Below are positions 1-9,008 of a DNA stretch of 61,645 bases, piece after piece. The stretch is from Gemmatimonadota bacterium (GTDB lineage Bacteria > Gemmatimonadota > Gemmatimonadetes > Longimicrobiales > Gaopeijiaceae), in contig JADFNK010000007.1 of assembly GCA_022563405.1 (NCBI GenBank), positions 1-61,645 of the forward strand, given 5' to 3'. Both the position numbers and the translations under genes were made by a program. Below the pieces are notes generated by a model. That model was given only the letters and a program-made list of their open reading frames with translations, made no database searches and was not told where the DNA came from. The stretch's first letter is position 1. Every line of letters begins with the position of its first letter.

Positions 1-821
1 CGTCCGTGAAGGAAGCCCGCCACACCCGCTTCGAGCAGATCCGGCATGTCCTGGGCGTTCTGCTGATGGACAATGACGTCGATATCGTGCGCCCGGGCCT
101 CGGCGATGATGGCGCGATAGATCTCCGGCTCCAGCTTCTCCTGGCTTCCTCCCCGATCGTCGACCCAGATCTTGATGAAGCGGATCTGTTTTTCGGAGAC
201 CTCACGGACGGAAGCGCGACCTTCTTCCTCGGAGGCGATCCCCCTCAGCACCGTCATCCCGGTCTCCTCGGCGACGGCCAGCGCATGTCCCAGGAACTGG
301 TTGTTCGGCCCCTGACCGGGCGGCGCCATTCCGGCGCCGAAGAGGAACCGGGCACCCTCGACCTCTCCATCCTGTTGCGCGCGTTGGATCTCGATCGCGA
401 GGTCCTCGGGGTCGCTGCCGGCCGAAAAAACCGCTCCGAACCCGTAGTAGGCATAACGCTCGAGGTGCTCGATCAGATTCTCGCGTGAGTAGTTCTGGGA
501 CCCCCAGCTCGTGTAGCCCTCGTACCCCAGGTGTGCGTGAGCGTCGATCAGGGCTGGGATGATGGTCTTTCCGGTCAGGTCGATCGTGGTGGCTCCGGGG
601 GGTGCGGTGATCTCTCCGGTGGTTCCGACCTGGAGGATTCGGTCGCCTTCTATGAGGAGGGCTCCGTTTTCGATCAGGTCTCCGTCACCGAGGATCAGGC
701 GGGCGCCTTCGAAGAGGAGGGTGGCGGGAGCTCCTTCAGGTGGGGGCCCGGAGTCTGATGGGGCACATGCTGCCGTGAGGGCAGCGGCGAGGCCGACCGC
801 GACGACCAGGCCCCGATTCAT
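1..821 (-). CDS. Secreted amidohydrolase lipoprotein, 3' end outside the window
   Basis: Probable metal-dependent hydrolase of the amidohydrolase superfamily, anchored as a lipoprotein. The frame is open from ATG at 821 to the window edge (273 codons visible). The N-terminus is a signal peptide with lipobox LTAAC at residues 15-19. A beta-sandwich stretch follows (ENGALLIEGDRI, then DLTGKTIIPALIDAHAHLG), with the metal-binding HAH at 95-97. This layout is the standard start of imidazolonepropionase/prolidase-like amidohydrolases. The later metal ligands and catalytic Asp are beyond the edge or not assignable, so the substrate is unknown. It is divergent from the methyltransferase gene at 1129. 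Confidence 0.85.
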   Translation of the reverse strand, partial: MNRGLVVAVGLAAALTAACAPSDSGPPPEGAPATLLFEGARLILGDGDLIENGALLIEGDRILQVGTTGEITAPPGATTIDLTGKTIIPALIDAHAHLGYEGYTSWGSQNYSRENLIEHLERYAYYGFGAVFSAGSDPEDLAIEIQRAQQDGEVEGARFLFGAGMAPPGQGPNNQFLGHALAVAEETGMTVLRGIASEEEGRASVREVSEKQIRFIKIWVDDRGGSQEKLEPEIYRAIIAEARAHDIDVIVHQQNAQDMPDLLEAGVAGFLHG

Positions 822-1128
822 CGGATGCGTGAATGCCCGAAGGCGGCGCCCTTTGGGTTTGCAGATGTGCATGCGTCGGGTGGTGGTGGTTGATCAATGC
901 TCTGTCCCGGGGAACATACGCGTGGGCCTCGTAGGAAAGCGATATGTCGGGGCCTGGGGGAACGCGTGGTCTTACCAGGCGCCCGAGATACCAGTCGACC
1001 GCCGCTGCACCCCCAGGGCATTGGCTTTCGGCCGGCCGAAGTGCACTATTTCGGGTTCGTCATTTCGACTGCGGTCCCGGGTCCAGTCAACTGTCCAACC
1101 GAATGAAATGTCCGTAGGAGGTAGCCCC
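822..1128. other. Divergent intergenic region without a recognisable gene
   Basis: About 300 bases separate the divergent amidohydrolase and methyltransferase starts. The + frame is open through it, but the strong Shine-Dalgarno at 1116-1121 places the downstream start at 1129, so the upstream part is unlikely to be translated. No convincing sigma-70 box pair was found on either strand. A TGATCA palindrome lies near 892. Confidence 0.4.
1116..1121 (+). promoter_or_regulatory. Shine-Dalgarno that selects a TTG start
   Basis: AGGAGG lies 7 bases upstream of TTG at 1129. It is the only strong ribosome binding site in the 5' part of this long open frame, so it decides the start of the exported methyltransferase. 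Confidence 0.75.
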
Positions 1129-1797
1129 TTGTTACGTTCCGTGAATTTCCGGTTTCTGGCTCCACTAAGCCTGCTCGCGATCTCCGCGCAGATGCCTCTC
1201 TCGGCGCTCCAGCTCGGCGGCCGTCCCGCAGAACAGTGGGCCATCGTTCTGGAAAGCGGGCGAAGGCTCGGCAGCCTCGAGATCGACGAGGTGGTGTCCC
1301 GCATGGGGATCCGGCCGGGTGATGTGATCGCGGATGTGGGTGCAGGCACGGGTGTGTTCTCCGTGTCGCTCGCGCGAGCCACGGGGCCCACCGGTACGGT
1401 CCTGGCGGTGGAGGTGGACGCGGGCTTCCTGCCCATGATCGCGCAGAAAGCAGTCGACGGCGGCGTGGAGAACATCCAGACCGTGTTAGGCGAATTTACG
1501 GACCCGAAGTTGCCGAGAAGCGACATCGATGTGGCGTTCTTCCACGATGTCATTCATCACATCGAGGGGCGACAGGCCTACCTCCAGGCGACGGCGCGGT
1601 ACATGGGGCCCGGGAGTCGTGTCGTGGTCGTCGACTACCATGGCGATCGCGCGGGTGCCCCCCACAGCGGCCAACCAGAGTTGCTGATCACACTAGGGCA
1701 GGTGACGGAATGGATGTCGGTCGCCGGCTACGATCTGACGCAGGAGTTCGATCTCTTCGACGACAAGTTCTTCGTGGTGTTCACGAAGAGGGATTAG
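1129..1797 (+). CDS. Exported class I SAM-dependent methyltransferase
   Basis: Predicted 222-residue methyltransferase with a signal-like hydrophobic N-terminus (residues about 8-27) ahead of a Rossmann fold. SAM-binding motif I is DVGAGTG at residues 69-75, and an acidic end of strand 2 follows (AVEVD). A DVAFFHDVIHH segment sits at the motif IV position. The TTG start is supported by the ideal Shine-Dalgarno at 1116-1121; ATG at 1108 is in frame but has no good ribosome site. Export of a SAM-dependent enzyme is odd, because SAM is cytoplasmic. The hydrophobic segment could instead be a membrane anchor. Substrate unknown. It converges on the rhodanese gene with only 31 bases between them. 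Confidence 0.8.
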   Translation: MLRSVNFRFLAPLSLLAISAQMPLSALQLGGRPAEQWAIVLESGRRLGSLEIDEVVSRMGIRPGDVIADVGAGTGVFSVSLARATGPTGTVLAVEVDAGFLPMIAQKAVDGGVENIQTVLGEFTDPKLPRSDIDVAFFHDVIHHIEGRQAYLQATARYMGPGSRVVVVDYHGDRAGAPHSGQPELLITLGQVTEWMSVAGYDLTQEFDLFDDKFFVVFTKRD

Positions 1798-1828
1798 CGG
1801 AGAGCGTCGTCGCAGCGGTCCGACGGCC

Positions 1829-2815
1829 CTAGAACGGCAACGACCCGAGCGCGGCCGGGAGTGAATCGATCATGCTCCACTCGTTCCAGGAGCCGTCGTA
1901 GAGCCGGGTGTCATATCCGAGATGTTTGGCGATCAGATAGGTATAACTGGCCCGCATTCCTACCCAACAGTAGTTGACGACGGTCGCGCTGTTGTTTGCA
2001 CCCGCTTGCTGGAATCGGAGCTCGACGTCCACGGAATCACGCAAGACCGGGTTGTCTGAACCCACCAGAAGATCTTCCCAGTAGAGATTACGCGCGCCGG
2101 GGATGTGGCCCGCCCTTCCTCCTATCCGAGTGGGTATGCGTCCGGTGTACTCACCCTCGGGCCGTGAATCGATCAGCGCGATCTCGGGGCCGAACAGCCG
2201 TTCTGCGATCCATTCCGCCGAGACGAGCACATCGTCTTGGATAATCGGCGTAAACAGGCCACGGGGGCCCTGTGCCGGGGTCGTCTCGAGCGGATGGCCG
2301 GCCGCCTTCCACGCTTCCAGGCCGCCGTCCAGGACTACCGTGCGGTCAGAATGCCCGAGATAGTCGAGTGTGACGTAGGCCCGTGCGGGGAGGTGCGCGG
2401 GAGAGCCGTAGAGTACCACCAGTGCTCCGTCCGAAACGCCCGCCACCTCGAGGGGTTCGAGCAACTCGTCGACCGGCGGCATCTCCACGACCAGGCCGCC
2501 ACGAACTTGCACGATCTCTTGGTAATTCAGGAACCGGGCGCTCGGGATGAACTCACCGGACGCGCGCGCCGTGGGCATGCCCACATGCAGCAGGACGATT
2601 GAAGAGTCCTGCAGGTGTTCGGCGAGCCAGTCCACGGAGACGAGGACTCTCGGTGCATCCTGGGCGGGGGCGTCCTGCGACGCGAGCGCGGGAAACTGCA
2701 CGGAGATCGAAGCTTGCGCCGGTCGTGCTACCAGGATCGCCGCGATCAGACAGGCCGTGCACGGCACGGTCATCCAGTGCGGGGGGCGGGGAGTCCGTCG
2801 TGTTCCGAGTATCAT
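1829..2815 (-). CDS. Periplasmic two-domain sulfurtransferase (rhodanese family)
   Basis: Tandem rhodanese protein of the thiosulfate/3-mercaptopyruvate sulfurtransferase family, which moves a sulfane sulfur from a donor to a thiophilic acceptor. A hydrophobic signal segment near the N-terminus (TACLIAAILVARPAQA) suggests export. The first domain (VSVDWLAEHL...) has no cysteine in its loop and is probably inactive. The second carries the active loop NYCWVGMRAS with the catalytic Cys near the C-terminus, followed by the typical LYDGSWNEWS. The start was taken at ATG 2815, which has GGAG directly upstream. An in-frame ATG at 2872 would add 19 residues, and ATG at 2773 would still leave a signal peptide. 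Confidence 0.85.
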   Translation of the reverse strand: MILGTRRTPRPPHWMTVPCTACLIAAILVARPAQASISVQFPALASQDAPAQDAPRVLVSVDWLAEHLQDSSIVLLHVGMPTARASGEFIPSARFLNYQEIVQVRGGLVVEMPPVDELLEPLEVAGVSDGALVVLYGSPAHLPARAYVTLDYLGHSDRTVVLDGGLEAWKAAGHPLETTPAQGPRGLFTPIIQDDVLVSAEWIAERLFGPEIALIDSRPEGEYTGRIPTRIGGRAGHIPGARNLYWEDLLVGSDNPVLRDSVDVELRFQQAGANNSATVVNYCWVGMRASYTYLIAKHLGYDTRLYDGSWNEWSMIDSLPAALGSLPF

Positions 2816-2864
2816 TCTCCGAGCTTCATCCTGACGTACCCTTCCATCGTTTGTCCATTGGTGA

Positions 2865-4085
<1,221 letters not shown>

Positions 4086-4100
4086 GAGTGGAGATCGATT

Positions 4101-4436
4101 TTGGCTGAAGCCCTACTGGCAGTTGTGATGGTCCCCCGGCAGGGCGGGGGGAGCGGCGGTTTCGTGCTTCTCGTGCAGATGGGTGCCCTGTTCGCCATTT
4201 TCTACTTCTTGCTCATTCGCCCACAGCGGAAGGAGCAACAACGACAGAAACAGATGATCGCGGCGATCGCGAAAGGTGATGAGATCGTGACCAGCGGCGG
4301 CATCATCGGCACCGTCATCCGGGCCGAGGAAGACCGCCTGATCATCAAGACCGGTGGCGAGACCAAAGTCACCATCGTGCGGAGCAACGTCGCCCGGAAG
4401 GTTTCGGCAGACGCGCCGGACGCCGCGGGGAAGTAG
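4101..4436 (+). CDS. yajC: Preprotein translocase accessory subunit YajC
   Basis: Small single-pass inner-membrane protein that joins SecDF in the Sec holotranslocon. It has 111 residues. One strongly hydrophobic segment (GALFAIFYFLLIRPQRK) ends in the family-typical RPQ and a basic stretch, followed by the soluble domain GDEIVTSGGIIGTV. The TTG start at 4101 is chosen because purine-rich GTGGAGA precedes it and the resulting N-terminus (MAEALLAV) resembles other YajC proteins. ATG at 4128 is an alternative. secD and secF are not in this window. Confidence 0.93.
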   Translation: MAEALLAVVMVPRQGGGSGGFVLLVQMGALFAIFYFLLIRPQRKEQQRQKQMIAAIAKGDEIVTSGGIIGTVIRAEEDRLIIKTGGETKVTIVRSNVARKVSADAPDAAGK

Positions 4437-4472
4437 GCTTTGGCTGATCGGTTCCGGCCGAATGAGTATGGA

Positions 4473-4507
4473 GGCGAAGTAGGAATGGCGGCGAAGTAGG
4501 AATGGCG
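4473..4507 (+). repeat. 17-bp tandem duplication of the def ribosome site and start codon
   Basis: The 17-mer GGCGAAGTAGGAATGGC occurs at 4473-4489 and, identically, at 4490-4506. Each copy carries AGGA plus ATG. The first ATG (4485) opens a four-codon reading frame MAAK that ends 2 bases before the real def start at 4502. Confidence 0.85.
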
Positions 4508-5023
4508 GTTCGCAGGATTCTGCTGCTCGGCGAAGAAGCGCTCCGTGATCCGGGTGTGGAGGTGGAGGCGTTCGACGACGAACTGCGTGCGCTCGTCGAA
4601 GACCTGCTCGAGACGATGTACTTCGCCGAAGGGATCGGCTTGGCGGCTCCCCAGATCGGCGTCTCCCGGAGAGTATGCGTGCTCGACCTGCGTGACGAAG
4701 ACGATCCCGAGGGCGGGCGCTGGGTCTTCGTCAATCCCGTGATCGTCGAGTCCAGCGACGAAGAGGACAAGGCCACAGAGGGTTGCCTGAGTATCCCCGA
4801 GATGGAGGAGGTCGTCACGCGGTCCGCGCGTGTCACGGTGCGGGGCTTCGACGCCGAGGGACAGGCCGTCGAAGTCGAGGCGGATGGGTTGTTGGCCCGT
4901 GCGCTCCAGCACGAGATCGACCACCTGGACGGGGTCCTTTTCATCGACCGGCTGACCACGTACAAGCGGCGCGCGCTGCTCAAGAAGTGGAGGAAGAGCC
5001 AGAAGGAGGGGGCGAAGGGATGA
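4502..5023 (+). CDS. def: Peptide deformylase
   Basis: Removes the N-formyl group from nascent proteins. The 173-residue protein has all three family motifs in order: GIGLAAPQ (44-51), EGCLS (93-97, metal-binding Cys95) and HEIDH (137-141, two metal His and the catalytic Glu). The lysine-rich C-terminus is usual. Its last bases overlap the fmt start (ATGA), so deformylase and formyltransferase are probably translationally coupled. The start at 4502 is the second of two duplicated ATG/ribosome-site modules; only this one reads into the domain. Confidence 0.97.
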   Translation: MAVRRILLLGEEALRDPGVEVEAFDDELRALVEDLLETMYFAEGIGLAAPQIGVSRRVCVLDLRDEDDPEGGRWVFVNPVIVESSDEEDKATEGCLSIPEMEEVVTRSARVTVRGFDAEGQAVEVEADGLLARALQHEIDHLDGVLFIDRLTTYKRRALLKKWRKSQKEGAKG

Positions 5024-5955
5024 AAATCCTCTTCTGGGGAACGCCGGAGTTTGCGGTGCCCTCGCTTCGGGCGCTCGGCGAGGAGGGGCACGACATCGTG
5101 GGGGTGGTGACCCAGCCGGACCGTCCAGCCGGGAGGGGCAGGGAGCTCCGGGCGTCGGCCGTCAAGGTGGAGGCTCTCGACGAGGGCTTCAGAATCCTGG
5201 AGCCCGAGTCCGCGCGCAGTGGTGACTTTGTCCAGGAGATCGCGGGCCTCGGGCCCGACCTGTCGGTGGTCGTGGCGTACGGCCAGATCCTGTCTCGGGA
5301 AGTCCTGGACGTGCCCGCCATGGGCTCGGTGAATCTGCACGCGTCGCTTCTCCCGGCCCTGCGCGGGGCAGCGCCCATCAACTGGTCCATCGTCCGAGGC
5401 GACACGGTGACGGGTGTTACGGTCATGCGCATGGTCGAGCAGATGGACGCCGGACCGATCCTCTTCCAGGCGGAAGAGCCCATCGGTCCGGAAGAGACGG
5501 CCAGCGACCTGAGGATGCGGCTCTGTGAGATTGGGGCCGAGGCCTTGGTGGAGGCGCTCGTGCTCTTGGAGGCTGATATGATCGAGGAGCACGAGCAGGA
5601 CGAGTCGCTGGTGACCTACGCACCCAAGATCGACCGGGCCACCGCCCGGATCGACTGGGCCTGTGAACCCGTCGCCGTGAGCAACTTCATTCGGGGGATG
5701 GACGCCGTGCCCGGTGCCTGGTCGGAACTCGAAGGCCACCCGATCAAATTTTTCCAGCCTGAGGTCGATCCTGAGGTCGTGCCGGAGGCTCGAGCGGGAA
5801 CCATCCTGGAGGCCGACCGGGACATGGGACTGCTGGTGGCGACGGTCGAGGGAGCCGTGCGCATAAGGGAAGTCCAGCCGCCGGGCAAGCGACGGATGGA
5901 GGCAGGCGCGTGGATTCTGGGGCGCGGCGCGCTAGCCGGCCAACACTTCGAGTGA
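5020..5955 (+). CDS. fmt: Methionyl-tRNA formyltransferase
   Basis: Formylates initiator Met-tRNA with 10-formyl-THF. The 311-residue protein shows the N-terminal Rossmann half (WGTPEFAVPSL), the folate-site NLHASLLPALRGAAPI with the catalytic Asn/His, and GVTVMRMVEQMDAGPIL. A smaller C-terminal oligonucleotide-binding-like domain follows. ATG 5020 is chosen because it overlaps the def stop (ATGA) and begins exactly at the conserved MKILFWGTPEF. The 3' end overlaps the thiE start by GTGA. Confidence 0.97.
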   Translation: MKILFWGTPEFAVPSLRALGEEGHDIVGVVTQPDRPAGRGRELRASAVKVEALDEGFRILEPESARSGDFVQEIAGLGPDLSVVVAYGQILSREVLDVPAMGSVNLHASLLPALRGAAPINWSIVRGDTVTGVTVMRMVEQMDAGPILFQAEEPIGPEETASDLRMRLCEIGAEALVEALVLLEADMIEEHEQDESLVTYAPKIDRATARIDWACEPVAVSNFIRGMDAVPGAWSELEGHPIKFFQPEVDPEVVPEARAGTILEADRDMGLLVATVEGAVRIREVQPPGKRRMEAGAWILGRGALAGQHFE

Positions 5956-6680
5956 TCCCGAGGTTACATGTCGTCACCGACGACCAGGTGCTGGGCCGGC
6001 CCGATTTCGAGACGCGCGCTCGCGAAGTGTGCGAAGTACTCGAGACCCGTGAGCCCGCCGACCGGGGCGGCGTCGACCGGGGCGGCGTGGGTGGCTCGGC
6101 GGGTGGTTCGGTGGCCCTTCATCTACGGGGGCCCCACACAACGGGGCGGGAGCTCATTCGATTGGCGCGCGTTCTGTGTGAGCCAGCCGCCGCTTGCGGG
6201 GTCACACTTCTCGTGAACGATCGTCTGGACGTCGCGTTGGCCGTCGAAGTGGCGGGCGTCCACTTGGGATCCCGTTCGGTACCGCCCACACAGGCAAGAC
6301 GTCTGTTGGGGGCGAATCGCCTCTTGGGCGTCTCGGTGCACTCGGAGAGCGAGGCCGCCGAGGCCACCGAGTCGGGAGCGGACTATCTGTTCTTCGGCCC
6401 CGTGTTCGAGACACCCTCGCACTCCGGTGTGGCGGCCAGGGGAGCCGAATTGATGGGTAGAGTGGCGTCGCGGGTCGACTTGCCCGTGGTCGGAATCGGC
6501 GGCGTGACACCGGAGCGGGCGGCCGCGGTTATCACCTCCGGCGCACACGGGGTCGCCGCCATAAGAGGCATATGGGACGCCCCCTCTCCGGCGGACGCCG
6601 TGCAGGTTTATCTTGATGCCGTGGAGAGGGGGCTCCGAGAGAAACGAGTGATCCGAGAGAAGCGAGCGATCTTCGAATGA
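5952..6680 (+). CDS. thiE: Thiamine-phosphate synthase family protein
   Basis: Predicted TIM-barrel enzyme that couples the HMP pyrimidine and thiazole phosphate moieties into thiamine phosphate. The barrel pattern LLVNDRLDVALAVEVAGVHLG, then ADYLFFGPVFETPSH and VVGIGGVTPE, matches ThiE/TenI proteins. Neighbouring thiS and thiG favour ThiE over the TenI isomerase, though the two are hard to separate by eye. GTG 5952 overlaps the fmt stop. Two in-frame microduplications are visible: DRGGV twice at 6060-6089 and REKRVI/REKRAI at the C-terminus (6635-6670). Confidence 0.85.
   Translation: MIPRLHVVTDDQVLGRPDFETRAREVCEVLETREPADRGGVDRGGVGGSAGGSVALHLRGPHTTGRELIRLARVLCEPAAACGVTLLVNDRLDVALAVEVAGVHLGSRSVPPTQARRLLGANRLLGVSVHSESEAAEATESGADYLFFGPVFETPSHSGVAARGAELMGRVASRVDLPVVGIGGVTPERAAAVITSGAHGVAAIRGIWDAPSPADAVQVYLDAVERGLREKRVIREKRAIFE
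6060..6089 (+). repeat. 15-bp in-frame tandem repeat inside thiE
   Basis: GACCGGGGCGGCGTC at 6060-6074 is repeated with one change at 6075-6089, inserting a second DRGGV into a loop near the N-terminus. Confidence 0.75.
6635..6670 (+). repeat. 18-bp in-frame tandem repeat at the thiE 3' end
   Basis: CCGAGAGAAACGAGTGAT (6635-6652) is followed by a copy with two changes (6653-6670), giving REKRVI-REKRAI just before the stop. A further fragment GAGCGATCC falls on the thiS start. Confidence 0.75.
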
Positions 6681-6895
6681 GCGATCCAGGAAATATTCAG
6701 GTACAGGTGAACGGGAAGGAGCGGGAAGTCCAGTCCGGGCTCTCGGTCCATGAACTCGTGGAATCCTTCGATCTCAACCCACTGCTCATCGTGGTCGAGC
6801 TCAATCGGGAGATTCTCAGCCGTGATCAGTTCAAGGACGTTCAGGTCTCCGACGGAGATTCGGTCGAGCTGGTCCATTTCGTTGGAGGAGGCTGA
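6677..6895 (+). CDS. thiS: Sulfur carrier protein ThiS
   Basis: Ubiquitin-like carrier whose C-terminal glycine is adenylated and thiocarboxylated to deliver sulfur to the thiamine thiazole. It is 72 residues long and starts with a beta-grasp pattern (IQVQVNGKEREV). The required C-terminal Gly-Gly is present (HFVGGG). Both ends overlap the neighbours: ATGA with thiE and TGATG with thiG, as expected for stoichiometric production of partners. Confidence 0.93.
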   Translation: MSDPGNIQVQVNGKEREVQSGLSVHELVESFDLNPLLIVVELNREILSRDQFKDVQVSDGDSVELVHFVGGG

Positions 6896-7686
6896 TGTCG
6901 GAGGACGGGGCTCTCACCGGGCATCTGCGGATCGCCGATCAGGAGTTCGAGTCCCGGCTCTTTGTAGGTACGGGGAAGTATCCCGACAACGAAACGATGG
7001 TGGAGGCGATTCGTGCATCCGGCACGGCGATGGTCACGGTGGCCGTGCGCAGGGTCGATTTGGACCGTACCCAGAGCGAGGGTATCCTCTTCCACCTCGA
7101 CCCGGAGGAGTTCTTTCTGCTTCCCAACACGGCCGGGTGCTACACGGCGGAAGATGCGATCCGCTACGCTCGACTGGGCCGCGCGGCAGGCTTCAACGAA
7201 TGGCTCAAGCTCGAGGTTATCGGCGACGAGACGACACTCGTACCCGACACGCAGGCCACCCTGGAGGCCGCGAAGACGCTGGTGGCCGAGGGCTTCAACG
7301 TGATGGCCTATACGAATGATGATCTCGTGACCGCACTGCGTCTGGAGGATGTCGGCTGTGTCGCCGTCATGCCCCTCGCGAGCCCGATCGGCAGTGGGTT
7401 GGGTATCGTGAACCCGTATTTCATCCGGGAGATCAAGCGGCGGTGCAGTGTTCCGATCATCGTGGACGCCGGGGTCGGGACCGCCTCGGACGCGTGTGTC
7501 GCCATGGAACAGGGGGTGGACGGCGTGCTCACGAACACGGCCATCGCGACCGCCACCGATCCGGTGGCGATGGCCCACGCGATGCGGCTTGCGACGCAGT
7601 CCGGACGGCTCGCGTATCTGGCCGGCCGTATGGAGGCCCGGGAGATCGGGATTCCTTCGTCGCCGACGCGAGGGATGTTGGACTGA
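6895..7686 (+). CDS. thiG: Thiazole synthase
   Basis: Builds thiazole phosphate from 1-deoxy-xylulose phosphate, ThiS thiocarboxylate and an iminoacetate source. The 263-residue TIM barrel has family signatures RLFVGTGKYPDN near the N-terminus, LPNTAGC, VMPLASPIGSG and GVLTNTAIA. It overlaps thiS by one base. The companion iminoacetate enzyme (ThiO or ThiH) and ThiF are not in the window. The 3' end overlaps the rsmB start. Confidence 0.97.
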   Translation: MSEDGALTGHLRIADQEFESRLFVGTGKYPDNETMVEAIRASGTAMVTVAVRRVDLDRTQSEGILFHLDPEEFFLLPNTAGCYTAEDAIRYARLGRAAGFNEWLKLEVIGDETTLVPDTQATLEAAKTLVAEGFNVMAYTNDDLVTALRLEDVGCVAVMPLASPIGSGLGIVNPYFIREIKRRCSVPIIVDAGVGTASDACVAMEQGVDGVLTNTAIATATDPVAMAHAMRLATQSGRLAYLAGRMEAREIGIPSSPTRGMLD

Positions 7687-9008
7687 ACACGGCACCCGCC
7701 ACGGAGGGCCGACTCGCGGCTTCGGATATTCTCGCGGCGGTGGCCCGTGGGCGGAGGCTCGACCGGGCCTTTGCCGCCGCTACTCGTCCGCTCGACTCCC
7801 GCGATCGCGCGTGGTGCCGGGAGTTGGTGTTCGGTATTCAGCGGCTTCGAGGCCGGCTCGACTACCTGCTCGACCGGAAGGTGAAGCGTGGTCTCGAAAG
7901 TGTAAAATCCGGTGTGCGGGACTCACTTCGGATCGGCCTGTACGAGCTTCTTTATATGGACGGCGTGCCCGACTACGCCAGTGTGTCCCAGGCGGTCGAC
8001 CTCGCTCAGTCCAAGGGCGGGCCGGGTGTTTCCGGATTCGCGAACGCCGTGCTTCGAGGTATCAAGCGGGACGGCGGAGGCCCGGAGCACTTTCCCGACC
8101 CCGAAATCCACCCCGTGGAGTTCCTATCGACATGGGGTTCACATCCGCGGTGGTTGGTGGAGCGGTGGCTCGCACGATGGTCCTCGGCGGATGTTCGGAA
8201 GCTGGTCGAGGCGAACAACAGTGTGCCTCCCTTGTGCCTTCACTGCCTCTCGCATACCCCGGAGGAGGCCCAGGAGGCGCTGGAAGCCAGCCAGATCGAC
8301 GCCGGTGTGGTCGGTTCTGGCACGGGATGTGTAGTGATTGGCGGGCATGTGTCACTGGAAGAGGCGATGACGGTCGTTCCGGCCGTGGTGCAGGACCCCG
8401 CGGCTGCCTTGGTGGTGTCTTATGCCGATCCTGACCCAGACGCCGTTGTCGCGGACCTTTGCGCGGCGCCGGGCGGAAAGACCTTGGCGCTCGCAGCGCG
8501 AGGCAATGTGGTGTTGGCGGCGGATCGGTCCGTCGAGCGCCTGCGCCTCGTTCGGGAGAATCTTGATAGAGTTAGAGGGCAGGTGGGATGCCTCGGCCCG
8601 GTGAGTACCGTGCAGGCCGATGCGCTCGCACCACCGGTCAGCCGACCGGACATGTTGTTGTTGGATGTTCCGTGCACAGGCACGGGCACGCTGAGGCGCA
8701 ACCCGGACATACGCTGGAAGCTCACTCCGGGCCGGCTGGATGAGATGGCGGCCCTCCAGGGCCGTATGCTGGATGCGTGCGCGGAGGTGGTACCGAGTGG
8801 AGGGGTGTTGGTGTACGCAACCTGTAGCCTGGAGCCCGAAGAAAACGAAGAACAGATCGAGGCGTTCATGGACCGTCGGCCGGACTTTCAGATGGATCCA
8901 GGCGCTGGGGTGGATGGGGAGTTCCTGGACGATCGGGGGTACCTCTACCTTACGCCACAGGTCCACGGGTTCGACGGAGTGTTTGCTGCCCGCCTGAGGA
9001 AAGTGTAA
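7683..9008 (+). CDS. rsmB: 16S rRNA (cytosine-5) methyltransferase RsmB, probable CTG start
   Basis: Methylates C967 of 16S rRNA using SAM. An N-terminal NusB-like helical domain is followed by the methyltransferase: motif I CAAPGGKT, motif IV DVPCTGTGTLRRNPDIRW with the PC cysteine, and motif VI VYATCSLEPEENE with the catalytic TC cysteine. The frame has no ATG, GTG or TTG between thiG and GTG at 7740. Starting at 7740 would cut the first NusB helix. CTG at 7683 overlaps the thiG stop (CTGA), has GAGGG 8 bases upstream and gives 441 residues, the normal length, so it is preferred. Automatic callers may shorten this gene. Confidence 0.9.
   Translation: MNTAPATEGRLAASDILAAVARGRRLDRAFAAATRPLDSRDRAWCRELVFGIQRLRGRLDYLLDRKVKRGLESVKSGVRDSLRIGLYELLYMDGVPDYASVSQAVDLAQSKGGPGVSGFANAVLRGIKRDGGGPEHFPDPEIHPVEFLSTWGSHPRWLVERWLARWSSADVRKLVEANNSVPPLCLHCLSHTPEEAQEALEASQIDAGVVGSGTGCVVIGGHVSLEEAMTVVPAVVQDPAAALVVSYADPDPDAVVADLCAAPGGKTLALAARGNVVLAADRSVERLRLVRENLDRVRGQVGCLGPVSTVQADALAPPVSRPDMLLLDVPCTGTGTLRRNPDIRWKLTPGRLDEMAALQGRMLDACAEVVPSGGVLVYATCSLEPEENEEQIEAFMDRRPDFQMDPGAGVDGEFLDDRGYLYLTPQVHGFDGVFAARLRKV

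Noticed and set aside
6-488. 160-codon + strand ORF at the window start
   Set aside because: Antisense to the amidohydrolase, whose signal peptide, lipobox and HAH motif are on the - strand.
4369-5739. 456-codon - strand ORF opposite def and fmt
   Set aside because: def and fmt on the + strand carry all catalytic motifs; the antisense frame is a GC-rich shadow.
7443-7682. Upstream extension of the rsmB frame into thiG
   Set aside because: Codons before 7683 overlap thiG and encode Arg/Gly/His-rich noise unlike the NusB domain.
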